From positions 2,060,501-2,124,500 of the forward strand of contig CAMRHE010000157.1 of NCBI GenBank assembly GCA_947044405.1: a stretch of DNA of 64,000 nt, in the 5' to 3' direction. This stretch comes from Leptodactylus fallax. Its lineage: Eukaryota > Chordata > Amphibia > Anura > Leptodactylidae. Position 1 is the stretch's first letter, and every line of letters starts with the position of its first letter. A model generated the notes under the pieces. That model made no database searches. It had not been told where the DNA came from and saw only the letters and a list, made by a program, of their open reading frames with translations. Positions 9,701 through 18,446 of this stretch are shown piece by piece. The position numbers and the translations under genes are program-made.

Positions 9701-10819
9701 ACCAAATTTGCGGTGGTAACCGCCACCAAGGACCAGACAGCTGAGTCAGCAGCTCGTGCTCTGTGCCAAGATTTCATTCGAGTATATGGGTGCCCCCAAC
9801 GCATCCACTCCGACCAGGGCGCCTGCTTTGAGGGACACGTAATGAAAGAAGTTCAACGTATCTACGGGATAAAGAAGTCGCACACGACTCCATACCACCC
9901 TCAGGGAAATGGGGCCTGTGAAAGATTCAACAGAACTCTGCTACAGATGCTGCGGACTCTGGAGGAAGACAAGAAGTTACAGTGGCCTCAGTTCTTGTCT
10001 GAAATGGTGTGGGCCTATAACAATCAGGTCCATTCTACAACGGGGTACTCTCCTTATACTCTTCTCTTTGGGCGGTCTGGGCGAAGTATAGGAGAATTAC
10101 AGTTGAATGATGTGGATGGGTTCCCTCCGAGGGATCCAACCTCTTGGGTGCGGGCGCATCGGCAGAGACTTGAGACGATCCATCGATTGGTGCGGCAGCG
10201 CCTGCAAGAACATCCCCATCCTGATAAGACCCCAGTGCAAGAAGCACCATTGCAACCAGGCGACCTGGTGCTAGTTCGTGTCAAGAAACCCCAAGGGAAA
10301 TTGGAAAGCAGATGGGAGGCTTTGCCGTATCGTGTTGTTGGCCGCAAGTATGCGAATGGGCCAGTGTACCAGGTCCAGAAAGAAGGAACTGATTGTGTTC
10401 GAGTACTTCACCGAAATATGTTGCGCCTGTGTCATTCTGAAGGGACAAATCACGATGGGCCTGCCAATGTGAATGAGCTCCCACAGTCAGAGAATGGAGG
10501 TGCGGAATGGGCCTCCGACGAGGAGGATGATTGTTGGCCGATCCCTGCTCCTGGGGATGTTCCACCTGTGACTACTGTATCTCCGGCCTGTGCCCCCTCT
10601 GGTGCGGAATCCGCTGGTCCTTCTCAGCCCATAGCTGCAGCACCCCATAATATACCACCGGTCCTCAGACGGACCACTAGGCCAAATGCTGGTATTCCCC
10701 CTGTTCGGTATGCGCAGGATGAGTTTGTTTGGCCTGCCATACATCGGTATACTACCACCCTGTGCATAAAAGTACAACCCTCTGGATATACAGTCATAGG
10801 CAGGGACTGCCAATCTTAA
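6677..10819 (+). CDS. pol: Pol polyprotein (PR-RT-RNase H-IN), Gypsy element 1
   Basis: Full-length Ty3/Gypsy Pol, entered from gag by a -1 shift at about 6677; the first in-frame ATG is at 6731. Numbering from that ATG: aspartic protease DTGSQ at D31; reverse transcriptase with YLDD at 497-500; RNase H with YTDAS at D652 and a later TDNNP; integrase with an HHCC zinc finger (HNKNGHFGHEKT … CRSCRTC), then the DDE triad D969, D1028 (HSDQG) and E1064 (CERFNR), D-E spacing 35 residues. A GPY/F-like module (LESRWEALPYRVVGRKY) follows, then a Pro/Ala-rich tail. There are no internal stops or missing catalytic residues, so the protein could be active. Without frameshifting it would lack translation, since its own ATG has 51 bases of separation from gag's stop. 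Confidence 0.93.
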   Translation: MKSPAAEGRVVGETDKETMWGECPDDDLIAASPVIQVEMEGIPVTGMIDTGSQVTTLSRDCYERYFRQHVKYDPHTFVRVVAANQLPVPVVGVAWMNVRVCGQDLGRKGIVVVQESHEVKVPVILGMNVLKELDQILFEKKGHGYWKETTTHRPTQTAFQRLIRTCGLQKSSDAQRPLARISVPLHTKVTLPPSRETIVSMPVGTCRKLEGIAVLVEPLQAAEGGVDPLVARSLAIVRNGRVPLRCVNTQDQSVDLTPGRLLANIYVTPEEVRKVTPMQLKPTERDEWTVTVSMGEDEEPTSEWNGCAIREQMKMDVSSCSLEWVQKVDELLWENQATFARYAEDFGCTTGIYHEIPTGDTPPIRERYRQIPPQLYQEVKELLAKMLQGGIIQESQSPWAAPVVLVRKKDGSIRFCVDYRKLNACTVRDSYPLPRIEESLSALGRARYFSSLDLASGYWQVPMATKDKEKTAFILPMGLYEFNRMPFGLTNAPGTFQRLMEKCLGDFNFEFTLIYLDDIIVYSATFEDHLHQLGQVFRRLREHGLKLKPSKCRLFQSEIDYLGHRVSGEGVRPSRDKIAAVQDWPIPTTLREVRAFLGVAGYYRRFIKDFAKVAAPLNALLRGTSGGPKNRSVKWGPEQEQAFQALKDALTTAPVLAYADYHLPFQLYTDASLYGLGAVLSQLQDGQERVIAYGSRSLRDSERNPENYSSFKLELLALVWAMTEKFSEYLTGAEVLVLTDNNPLAHLENAKLGALEQRWIARMSTFNYRIKYRSKTENQNADGLSRVTAQTPTEDVDHELEHVEVPDFSRFSQALTATNQFEMEGTEMAPFFGPSRQEWAQIQQTHEGLAQMIKCVEKGQKPCREERERLTREILSVLSQWEKLEMKNGVLCRKVYLPSEIDIRYQIVVPSELARSLAVEAHNKNGHFGHEKTFRWLQRLIYCPGLRQMVEEVCRSCRTCEIHKAIEQRAPLQTIVTQEPLEIVMIDYLMVGPSNSGHQYCLVMVDHFTKFAVVTATKDQTAESAARALCQDFIRVYGCPQRIHSDQGACFEGHVMKEVQRIYGIKKSHTTPYHPQGNGACERFNRTLLQMLRTLEEDKKLQWPQFLSEMVWAYNNQVHSTTGYSPYTLLFGRSGRSIGELQLNDVDGFPPRDPTSWVRAHRQRLETIHRLVRQRLQEHPHPDKTPVQEAPLQPGDLVLVRVKKPQGKLESRWEALPYRVVGRKYANGPVYQVQKEGTDCVRVLHRNMLRLCHSEGTNHDGPANVNELPQSENGGAEWASDEEDDCWPIPAPGDVPPVTTVSPACAPSGAESAGPSQPIAAAPHNIPPVLRRTTRPNAGIPPVRYAQDEFVWPAIHRYTTTLCIKVQPSGYTVIGRDCQS

Positions 10820-10832
10820 AGTGGGGGGGAAT
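10819..10832 (+). promoter_or_regulatory. Polypurine tract, element 1
   Basis: AAGTGGGGGGGAAT lies between the pol stop and the TGTAAGAG start of the 3' LTR at 10834. It is the expected plus-strand primer position. Confidence 0.75.
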
Positions 10833-10833
10833 A

Positions 10834-11797
10834 TGTAAGAGACAGCCAATGTTGTCTTAAGCTTCATTTGTCTGTATAAACTGTTAATGTTGAATGTATT
10901 TCTGTGATTCTGTTCCTTTAAGACAGCAGCCATTGTAATTGTGACATGATGCTGGAGTGAGACCCCCCCCCCCTTTTATGTGAGCTTGCCTGTTCTGCAG
11001 ACAGAGTGTGAGCAGAGAAGCAGGAAGTGACGAGAGAGAGAGAGCAGCAGCCATCTTAGCAAGTGTTGTATTGAACTGGTGTGGAGATTTTTCTGTACAG
11101 CTAAGCTGTATCTTGGTCCAGAGACAAACAGAGTGTAAAGAGACAACAGGACTAGTGAGTCCACGTGAAAGGAACTGTGCTCAGTGGCTGATCAGTGAGA
11201 CTGACATTGTGACTGTGTATATGGATACCACAGATAGAGACTCGCAGTGCTGTTGATGTACTGGACGGCACCTGCTAAATCCCGGCTTACATCCCAGCTC
11301 AGTGTATGGATTCGGCAGGACTGTCAGTGTGCTGAGTGGAATCTGCTGTTGGATTACATTGCATTCAGTTGGTTTCCCTGTCTGTTAAAGAGGACTTCAT
11401 TTCTCCCAAGATCCTGATAACCGTGAGGAGAGGACGCTTCACTATAAAAGAAAGGACCGACTTTGGGCCCCACCGCGCGCTTCTACGGACTGTAAGCGGT
11501 CCACCTGGACCACTGGGGAAAAGGGGGTGCACCCAAATGTGAAGTCAGGGTCAGTTAGGGATAGTTTTGAGTATATTGTTCATTCAGTGTCCATACTGCA
11601 GAAGTGGACAGAGTAAAAGTAGAAACCATTGCAGAATTTGCCTTGAAATTGTTCATGCTATATTGTATATTTTGCTTGTCTTTAGCCCTGTCATTTTACC
11701 TTTAACTAGCCTTTATTAACTTATAGTAAATATATTTTTTTTTTCTTGAACTACCGCGTGTGCGTTCATTTCTGATTGTGGGGTCCAAACCCCCCCC
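10834..11797 (+). repeat. 3' LTR of Gypsy element 1 (3' end garbled)
   Basis: It begins TGTAAGAGACAGCC and matches the 5' LTR from 10974 to 11790 (GTCCAAAC). After that it enters a C run, where the 5' copy continues with CACCTGCC to its CA end. The last ~24 bases and the target duplication are therefore lost in the assembly. Two mismatches near 11779-11783 lie next to the bad sequence. Confidence 0.9.
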
Positions 11798-11878
11798 CCC
11801 GCCCCCCCTCCCCCCAAGGATGGTTTTGGGTTGTTTTGTTGTTGGGGTTGGAGACGGGTGGGGGGGCCCCCCCCCCCC

Positions 11879-11910
<32 letters not shown>

Positions 11911-12296
11911 TCAAAAAAAAAAAAGGGGGATTTTAAAAAAAAAATAAATCTCCCCCCTCTTCTCTCCCCCCCCCCCCCTTTTTTTTTTTTTTTTTTTTTT
12001 CCTTTCTTTTTTTTTTTTTTTGTTTTGTTTTTTTTTTTCCCCCCCCCCCCCTGCCCCCCCCCCCTCCCCCCTCCCCCCCCCTCCGTGTGTGTTTTTGTCC
12101 CCTCCCCCCCCCCCCTCCCCTTTTCCCCCCCCTCTCCCCCCCTCTCCCCCCCCCCCCGCCCCTTTTATATTTTATAGATGGCTCCCCCCCCTCTTGTTTT
12201 TGTTTTTCGCCCCCTTTTCCCTTTTTTTTTCCTTTTTTTTTCCTTTTTTTTTTTTTTTTTTTTTTTTTTGATTTATTTGTTTTTTGTGGGGGGGGT
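11791..12296. other. Homopolymer-dominated block, probable consensus failure
   Basis: Roughly 500 bases are almost only C and T runs with some A and G runs. It begins inside the 3' LTR tail and ends where recognisable Tc1 transposon sequence resumes near 12297. Pro-, Phe- and Lys-rich open frames on both strands here are meaningless. Confidence 0.75.
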
Positions 12297-12560
12297 TCTA
12301 GCTGCAATACTCTTCCCAGTTAGGCCATTTTTGTGCAGTGCAATGATGACTGCACATGTTTCTTTAGAGATAACCATGGTTAACAGAAGAGAAACAATGA
12401 TGGCAAACACCAGCCTCCTTTTAAAGTGTCCAGTGATGTCATTCTTACTTAATCATGACAGATTGATCTCCAGCCCTGTCCTCATCAACACCCACACCTG
12501 TGTTAATGGAGCAATCACTGAAACGATGTTAGGTGGTCCTTTTAAGGCAGGGCTGCAATG
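12297..12560 (-). pseudogene. Tc1-type transposase, N-terminal remnant and 5' flank
   Basis: On the minus strand this is the N-terminal side of the transposon that also has a C-terminal remnant at 4200-4370. Text such as AATGATGACTGCACATGTTTC followed by ACCATGGTTAACAGAAGAG is the start region typical of this Tc1 family in vertebrates. The frame cannot be followed into the homopolymer block, so no DNA-binding or catalytic motif is complete. It is non-functional. Confidence 0.5.
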
Positions 12561-12753
12561 ATGTTGAAATGTGTTTTGGGGGGATAAAGTTCATTTTATA
12601 GGCAAATATTGACTTTGCAAGTAATTGCTGTTAAGCTGATCACTCTTTATAACATTCTGGAGTATATGCAAATTGCCATTAGAAAAACTGAAGCAGTAGA
12701 CTTTGTAAAAATTAATATTTGTATCATTCTCAAAACTTTTGGCCATGACTGTA

Positions 12754-13960
12754 GAGGTTGATGTAGTGTTCCAATGTTACTTATGCAGTGTGTGGTTTTA
12801 TACAGTTAGTATTAAATCTGCTGCTTTACAGAAGTAACGTAGGGTTTCCATGATGCGCTCTGTCAACAGGGTATAACACTGGTGGTTAGTTTACCGAATG
12901 CAACATCTGTGCCACATAATGAAATGCTACCTCCTAAGGCCACATTTGGATATTTTGTCACAGATTTTCAGTGTGGATTCTTCACTGAAAATGTGAGACA
13001 AACAATGACACAGCAGATGCAATGCTGATGAAAAATATACTTGAGTGAATTGCTGTAACACATTACAGTTGCTAACTGCACAGCTGTATTCTGGATTCTC
13101 CACTTCGCCACCTTCATCTCCAGATATGAGTTGTCTCCTCTGGTCCCCAGTTTATATAAAGCCAGAGTGATTGTGATATAGAGTAGTGATGTGATAATGG
13201 CCTCCTCTAACAAACGTAACACTCATGTAACAGAGACCATACCAATCTGCTATATATGGTTGTGTACTTGACTGACCAATTTAACTGTGTACTGACTGTA
13301 CGGCAGATACAGCCCTTTATGCGGTCATCTCTCTTGGCTGTTGAGGAACCTCATTATGACACATGCAATATTCTGTCTGTGCAAAGACCCAATAAGCCTT
13401 TCACTGTCAGTCAATCTACATTTAGATTTAGACCAGACCACTTGCCCTTGTCAACAGCTGCCAAGTCTGGATGGCCTCTGGTATATGAGTGTCACGTCTG
13501 CTCAAGTTGAGGAGGCCATTATCACATCACTGCTGCATGTCACACTCACTGTGACTTTCTAAAATAGGTACCAGGAGTAACTACTGAAATCAGGAGATGA
13601 GATAAAGAGATTGGAGAATCCAGGATACAGGTAAGTGCAGAAAGTTAACTGCAGAGGAGGCCAATAACATATCAGTGCTGCATGTCACACTCACTGTGGC
13701 TCTATGTAAACTGGAGACAAAAGGTACCTACTCCAATTATGCGACAGAGATGATTTTATGGCTGTATACTGGATGTATAACTGACTGAGCAATTTAACTG
13801 TGTCATGACTGACCAGCAAGCAGGCCTCTATATGTGATCATTACCCCAGGCTGCTGAGGAGCTTGTATTTGACATGCGCAGTAATCCATCTTTCACGACG
13901 CATCACAGGATGCATCTAGGTTTGCCAGATCTGTGGATTAACCAACAGAAAGAGAAAAGA
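12754..13960. repeat. Duplicated segments, partly inverted
   Basis: Blocks recur within 1 kb. 'gaggaggccattatcacatc' at 13508 has a direct relative at 13655 (gaggaggccaataacatatc) and an inverted one at 13185-13208. 'ctgaccaatttaactgtgt' at 13268 recurs as 'ctgagcaatttaactgtgt' at 13783, both followed by a 'ctgttgaggaac/ctgctgaggagc' block. These are remnants of a duplicated repeat unit of about 500 bp. Open frames across it carry no domain signal. Confidence 0.6.
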
Positions 13961-16442
13961 AGATCAGTGCTTATAAGAGGCGAAGCTAGCAGGGGGGGGC
14001 CAGAGGGGGCGGCGGCCTCAGGCCCACTGACTTTGGGGGGCCCACACCGTGGCCACCGCAAAGTAGCAATTACAATTTTATCTGCGTCTGCAAGATGCTG
14101 ATACAGTTGAAATACGTGGTAGAGGAGTAAGCCGCTGGCTTCCTTCTCTTATTCTTAGTTTGCAGACTACTGTACCTTCTAATAATGACCAATGTGGCAC
14201 CTGGAAGCCGCTTTTGTACACAACCTGTGTGCAGTGGCATAACTAAAGTCTTGTGGGACCCTGTGAAATTTTTTGTCTGGGGCCCCCTACCTCATTCCTA
14301 CAGCGAATTCTTGATAGTGATGGTTACAGGTGCTAAGGAGTTTAATCAACCTTAGTGTGGTTAGGGTAATCTGTGGGTCTCCTTGGCTTATGGGCCAGAT
14401 GGAAGCTGCAATCTCAATAATGATACCAGTGCTTATGAGCCCCCTAAGCTCCTGGGCCCCAGTGCAACTGCACCCTCTGCACCCCCTCTAGCTAAGTCCC
14501 TGCCTCTGTGTACCTCCTGTTCTCGTCCTGAGTCCTGCAGAACTATAAAGAAGTAGACAGGGGACTTGGGAGGAGAATAGGTAGTGCACACAGGCTTTGT
14601 ACCAGAGCAGCTTCCAGGCACCACATTGGTCATCAGAAGGTACAGGCTGCCCCATACAGTTCAGCAGTGCAGGGAACGTGGTACAGAAGGTATGTGGGGG
14701 AGGGTTACTATCTATGGGGGTGGTACATTAAGTAACAGTGCCCCCTACACATAACATATTAAGTAATAGCGTTACTTATGAGGAGGGAATATTACAGTAA
14801 CAGTGCCCCTCACAAGTAATGATCCCCCCACATAAGTAATACTATTACTTAATTACTTATGTGTGGGGGTACTATTACCTGTGTGTGGGGGGGGGCTAAT
14901 ACCTGTGGGCGGGCACTGTTACTGTAATAGTGACCTCAAGGTAAGTTTCCTCCCACATAGGTAAATAGTTCCTCCAGGTAATAGCTACACCCCACATAAA
15001 GGAGGAGACTATTACCTGTGTGTGTGTCGTGGGGGGGGGCTACTTCTACTATGTGGAATTCAGCGCGTTGCCATTTTTGCAGGTATGTGATCTGGTTGCA
15101 GAGATATCAGTGCTGTTAGTTTTGGCTACCGATATCTCTGCACTGTCAGAGGGGAGGGCATTACAGTTCAGTGTCATGCTGGATGATGAGTAATGCCCCC
15201 CCCCCCCCCCCCGACAGTACAAGACTATAGAAGTGTACCGTCAGGGGGCTGTTCATCACCATCTGGCCATGACACTGAACGGTAAGGCCGGCCCCTTTGA
15301 AAGTGCAGGGATATCTCTGCAACTGAGGCTGATACCAGCAAAACTAACAGTGTGCTAAATTTAGGTCAATGTCAGCTTTGCTGCGGTATATAACGCCACC
15401 AATGTTAGAGGACATGAAAGGTCCTCTTTAAAGAAACTGTCCAGAATTTTAAAAAAAATGTATGGCAGTAGGGTAGTGTAAAGATAGCCCTGTAATTACC
15501 CTTACCTGTATCCTCCCCTCCACCCCTGTGTCGGCCGCCTCGTCCGCTCCTCTATTTGTATACAGAGCAGCTGTAATGGTGACGTCATGTCAACAGGACC
15601 AGTGCAGCCAAACCACACATTATACAGCTAAAATCAGTGAATGGCTATGCTGTAGATGTGACATCACTGCTGTAGCCGCTTTGTATACATACAGAGTAGC
15701 GGAAGAGACAACTGGCCCAGAGCAGGAACAGAGGGCAGGATGTAGGTAAGTATAAAAGATTTTTCATTTTTTACACGTCCTCTGTTGCCTGCATACATTT
15801 TTCTTTAAATCCCGGACAAACCATTTAATATAAGGGGGCATGAGGGAGCAGTATGTATGCACGGGGGCATCAGGGACATAATATAAGGGGGCATTAAGGG
15901 GTACTAACCACTGAGGAATTGTGGGCAGTATTAATTTTAGGTGGCACGTGAGCATTATTAATTTAGTTGCACTTTTAATTTAAAGGGCACAAGGTGTATT
16001 AATTGAGGGGGCACACAGAGGCTTTACTAATTTAAGGGGATACACAGGAGGTATATTAAATTAAGGTGGCATACAGGGGGTTATTATTAATTTCCAGGGA
16101 TTTTTATAGTATATATTTTATAATTGGGGGAAGTAGCAGGATGGAGACTTTGTATAGGTGAGGACAATGTCTGTGTTGCAAACTTTACAGAGACAAGTCA
16201 CAGCTGGTAGAAGTGGTCATGGTGATCTAGAAGGAAGAGATGGGAAATGTGAACGATTATAGTCAGAGAAGACACCTATAAGCAACTAAATTTTTACTGC
16301 ACTGTACTCACTTAGATGGTCTGCAGAGCCCTGTGTAGAGCCGATATCTACCACTATGTGCTCAGTGTATGATGGTAATATTGGGGGGCCCACTCAGATA
16401 AGTTTGCCTCCCCCCTATGCTTAACCACTAGATATGCCGCTG
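13960..16442. mobile_element. Nest of hAT-like non-autonomous fragments
   Basis: Several hAT-style termini are visible: CAGTGGCATAACTA at 14232, the inverted style CTAGCTAAGTCCCTGCCTCTG ending 14508, and GATATGCCGCTG ending 16442. Arms 14170-14231 and 14590-14652 are inverted copies of each other (accttct…gaccaatgtgg). Segments near 16095-16320 match 45375-45622 inside the intact hAT element at 43572, so the two belong to one family. No transposase is seen, and no clean 8-bp target duplication could be fixed. The part 14700-15060 is a degenerate tandem of 'tattacctgtgtggggg' text. Confidence 0.55.
15060..15432. repeat. Dispersed repeat copy (AGAGGACATGA…TCCTCTTTAAA family)
   Basis: It ends with AGAGGACATGAAAGGTCCTC followed by TTTAAA and contains GATATCTCTGCA and GTCAGCTTTGC. 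A second copy with the same order of blocks lies at about 21930-22163. It has inverted internal symmetry (GATATCTCTGCA on both sides). A C run at 15188-15202 interrupts it. Confidence 0.5.
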
Positions 16443-16490
16443 GTGCTTACACAAGTCATTTCAGGGGAAGAATTTTATTGCTATCCACAA

Positions 16491-16529
16491 ACACAAAGCG
16501 TTTTGGGGAGAGGACACCCCTTTATCAAG
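16491..16529 (-). other. Degenerate hammerhead-like motif in repeat
   Basis: On the minus strand, CTTGATAAAGGGG, an 8-base loop, then CCCCAAAACGC. This is the layout of a hammerhead core (CUGANGA, helix II, GAAA) with C3, G8 and the first G of GAAA changed, and helix II intact (4 GC pairs). It is probably inactive. See related copies at 27457 and 30961. Confidence 0.3.
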
Positions 16530-16554
16530 TGTATCCAGTGAAGCATAAATGTGC

Positions 16555-17183
16555 TGTAACGTCTCTGCCTGTTCGGATCTCTGAGCCACCCTCCGCTCGC
16601 ACGCTGCAGCGCAGGAGGCATGTTCAGTTTGATTCCTTGCTTAAGGTTCTTGTTGCTCAGTCTGAACACTGTCCCAGTACTACTACTATGTAACTGAATT
16701 TCAGCCACACCCGTCTCCTGCACCTTGTTTCTTTCTGCTCCTCAGATAGTTAATCTTAGCCTTGCCTGTGTGATTGACAGCCTGTCTACCAATCAAGTCT
16801 GGGACAGGACCTGGACTTGCTATAAACAGGTCATCAGCTCACTCATGGTCGCTGGCTATTGTACTCTGTCCTGTGACTTTGTCCTTGCTAGCTTTCTTCT
16901 TGCTCTACTATTCTTATTCTTACCTCTGACCTTTGGCTTCCCTTGACTACTCTTTTGGATTACGATTTGGTACTGCTTTGTCTCTCTGGCTGTGACCCTT
17001 GGCTTGCTGACTTCGCTTCTAGGAAGGGTTTTGCCGCCCAGTTGCTCCTGTCATTAGGACAGTGTGGCAAGTAGGCAGGGACAGCGGCTGGGTCAATTTT
17101 AGGGCACACTGTCTCTGTCATTCCCTTCCTCCCAGGTTTCTGCAGCAGCTCTGGGGAATTGCTCAACTGGCAATTCCCTTACA
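16555..17183 (+). mobile_element. Solo LTR (Gypsy-like)
   Basis: The 629-bp unit starts TGTAACGTCTCTGCC and ends AATTCCCTTACA, with TG…CA termini. The flanks are TGTGC before and TGTGG after, a 5-bp target duplication with one mismatch. The interior is pyrimidine-rich with repeated CTCTGACC/CTTGGCTT words and AGTGTGGCAAGTAGGCAGGG, in the style of amphibian Gypsy LTRs. No internal region is attached, so it likely arose by LTR-LTR recombination. It sits inside an older repeat that carries the hammerhead-like motif at 16491. Confidence 0.6.
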
Positions 17184-18243
17184 TGTGGATCTTCTTTTCT
17201 CCTGTTGGTTGACCCTTGGATCTGGCAAACCTAGATGAGTTTTTGATGCCAAGGATTAATTACCACAGAGGTAAAGATCCTGCACCTGTAACCCCATTCC
17301 CAATGAGCTAATGCTTTATTGTTGTTGTCACTCATCACAGCAAAACAAGGTGAGAGGCCATCTATACACTTTCTCAACCAACTGTGTTGTTTTTACGGGA
17401 TTACGCTATGTGCCACTCGATGCTGTTTTTCTGTTCTTTTTAACCATTCGGTATCAGTCAGTCTTCTGATGTAGACCAGGTCATCTTTCCTCGTGAACAT
17501 CAGCCTTTTGGAGCTCACAATGGAGAAGCATCAGATGACAAAATGTAAAAGTAAGAACCCACAAGCCTGCTAAATCATGTATTTGCCATGGATATTCATT
17601 GTGGATTTCAGCCTTTGCAATACAAAAGGTGAAATATGTAAATGCTAAAAAAATCAGCATGTAAAAGCAAAATTTATGACAAATGTAAGCTTGCCCCATG
17701 TGTACAAACTGAACAATCACACGTTATTTTTTTCTACCTTGGTCTTACTAAATGCAATTCCCTATATAAAGTAATGAAGAAAATGCAGGGTAATGGAGCA
17801 CAGCAATGCAAATGTGATGGGGGCACAACTGCTAATCCAGATGATAGATGGTATTTACTCGTATTGCCTCTTTCAGTACGCTTTTATATGCAAACATTAG
17901 GTTAGAATACCAAGTCAATGCCTTTTCTGATCATACATATTGTCTGATTATTTTCAGACGCCCTCAATGAGTAAACTAGTATGCCTAAGGCTGGGGGAAC
18001 AATACATGGTGATTTTAGCTATGACTCCTGAAGCACAACCAAAAATCACCTTTTCTCCCTGCAAAACCTGCACTAAGTGACTAGGGGTGCATTTCAACCT
18101 CAAGGTTGGCCCAACTGCGCCTCTAACTCGCAAAAAAATGATGCAGTGAGTCACAGACAGAATGTTTGCATAGCCCCAGCATTGCTTTTACCTGGCCCCC
18201 AAATTACCTATTAAGGATCTGTAACGTACGCATTCTACTTACG
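17184..18243. other. Non-coding stretch
   Basis: No gene or clear element is seen. The small open frames on both strands lack any motif. Confidence 0.5.
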
Positions 18244-18446
18244 CTAGGTTCACACTAGAATGGGAACCTAATCCACTTAAAAAGCAGTTACCCGCTTTAA
18301 TGGGGCATGCTGGGTTTCCGTCCGAAATATGCAGATATATGCGGAGAGAAAAGTCCTGCTTGCAGGACTTTTCTCTCCACATTTTTTAAGCAGATTTGGG
18401 GACAGAAACCCCAAATGGACAATGAGCACTAGTGTGAACCCAGCCT
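18244..18446. repeat. Foldback MITE (CTAGGTTCACAC family)
   Basis: The left end CTAGGTTCACACTAG pairs with the right end CTAGTGTGAACCCAG. Internal arms (gagagaaaagtcctgcttgc and gcaggacttttctctccac) meet at the centre near 18361. A relative lies at 51359-51549. Confidence 0.75.

Larger units (their letters stand above)
4768..11797 (+). mobile_element. Ty3/Gypsy LTR retrotransposon, element 1
   Basis: The parts in order are: partial 5' LTR, tRNA-Ser primer-binding site, gag, overlapping pol in the -1 frame, polypurine tract and 3' LTR lacking its last ~24 bp. Integrase follows RNase H, which is the Ty3/Gypsy order. There is no envelope ORF: pol stops 14 bases before the 3' LTR. The LTR copies compared over 4781-5584 and 10974-11777 show no differences I could find, so insertion was very recent or the copies were homogenised. 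Target duplications cannot be read because both junctions lie in homopolymer sequence. Confidence 0.93.
4009..12751 (-). mobile_element. Tc1/mariner transposon interrupted by a Gypsy insertion
   Basis: The left end reads CAGTCATGGCCAAAAGTTTT and the right end (12732-12751) is its reverse complement, AAAACTTTTGGCCATGACTG. Both ends are flanked by TA (4007-4008 and 12752-12753), the target dinucleotide of Tc1/mariner elements. The inverted similarity continues for about 40 bp to ATTTGTGTCATTC-like text. The two recognisable pieces, 4009-4370 and about 12297-12751, total only about 0.8 kb, about half the usual 1.3-1.7 kb, so the central transposase is missing or unreadable. Transposase remnants lie on the minus strand. 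The element is older than Gypsy element 1, which sits inside it. Confidence 0.85.

Noticed and set aside
10820..10833. Endogenous retrovirus with env
   Set aside because: No ORF exists between pol and the 3' LTR in either element; both are LTR retrotransposons, not retroviruses with an envelope.
11776..12323. Several overlapping Pro/Phe/Lys-rich ORFs
   Set aside because: Same reason; composition is pure C/T runs.
14232..14508. Single clean hAT MITE
   Set aside because: Termini look right but flanking 8-mers (CCTGTGTG and TGTACCTC) do not match, so I kept it only as part of a nest.
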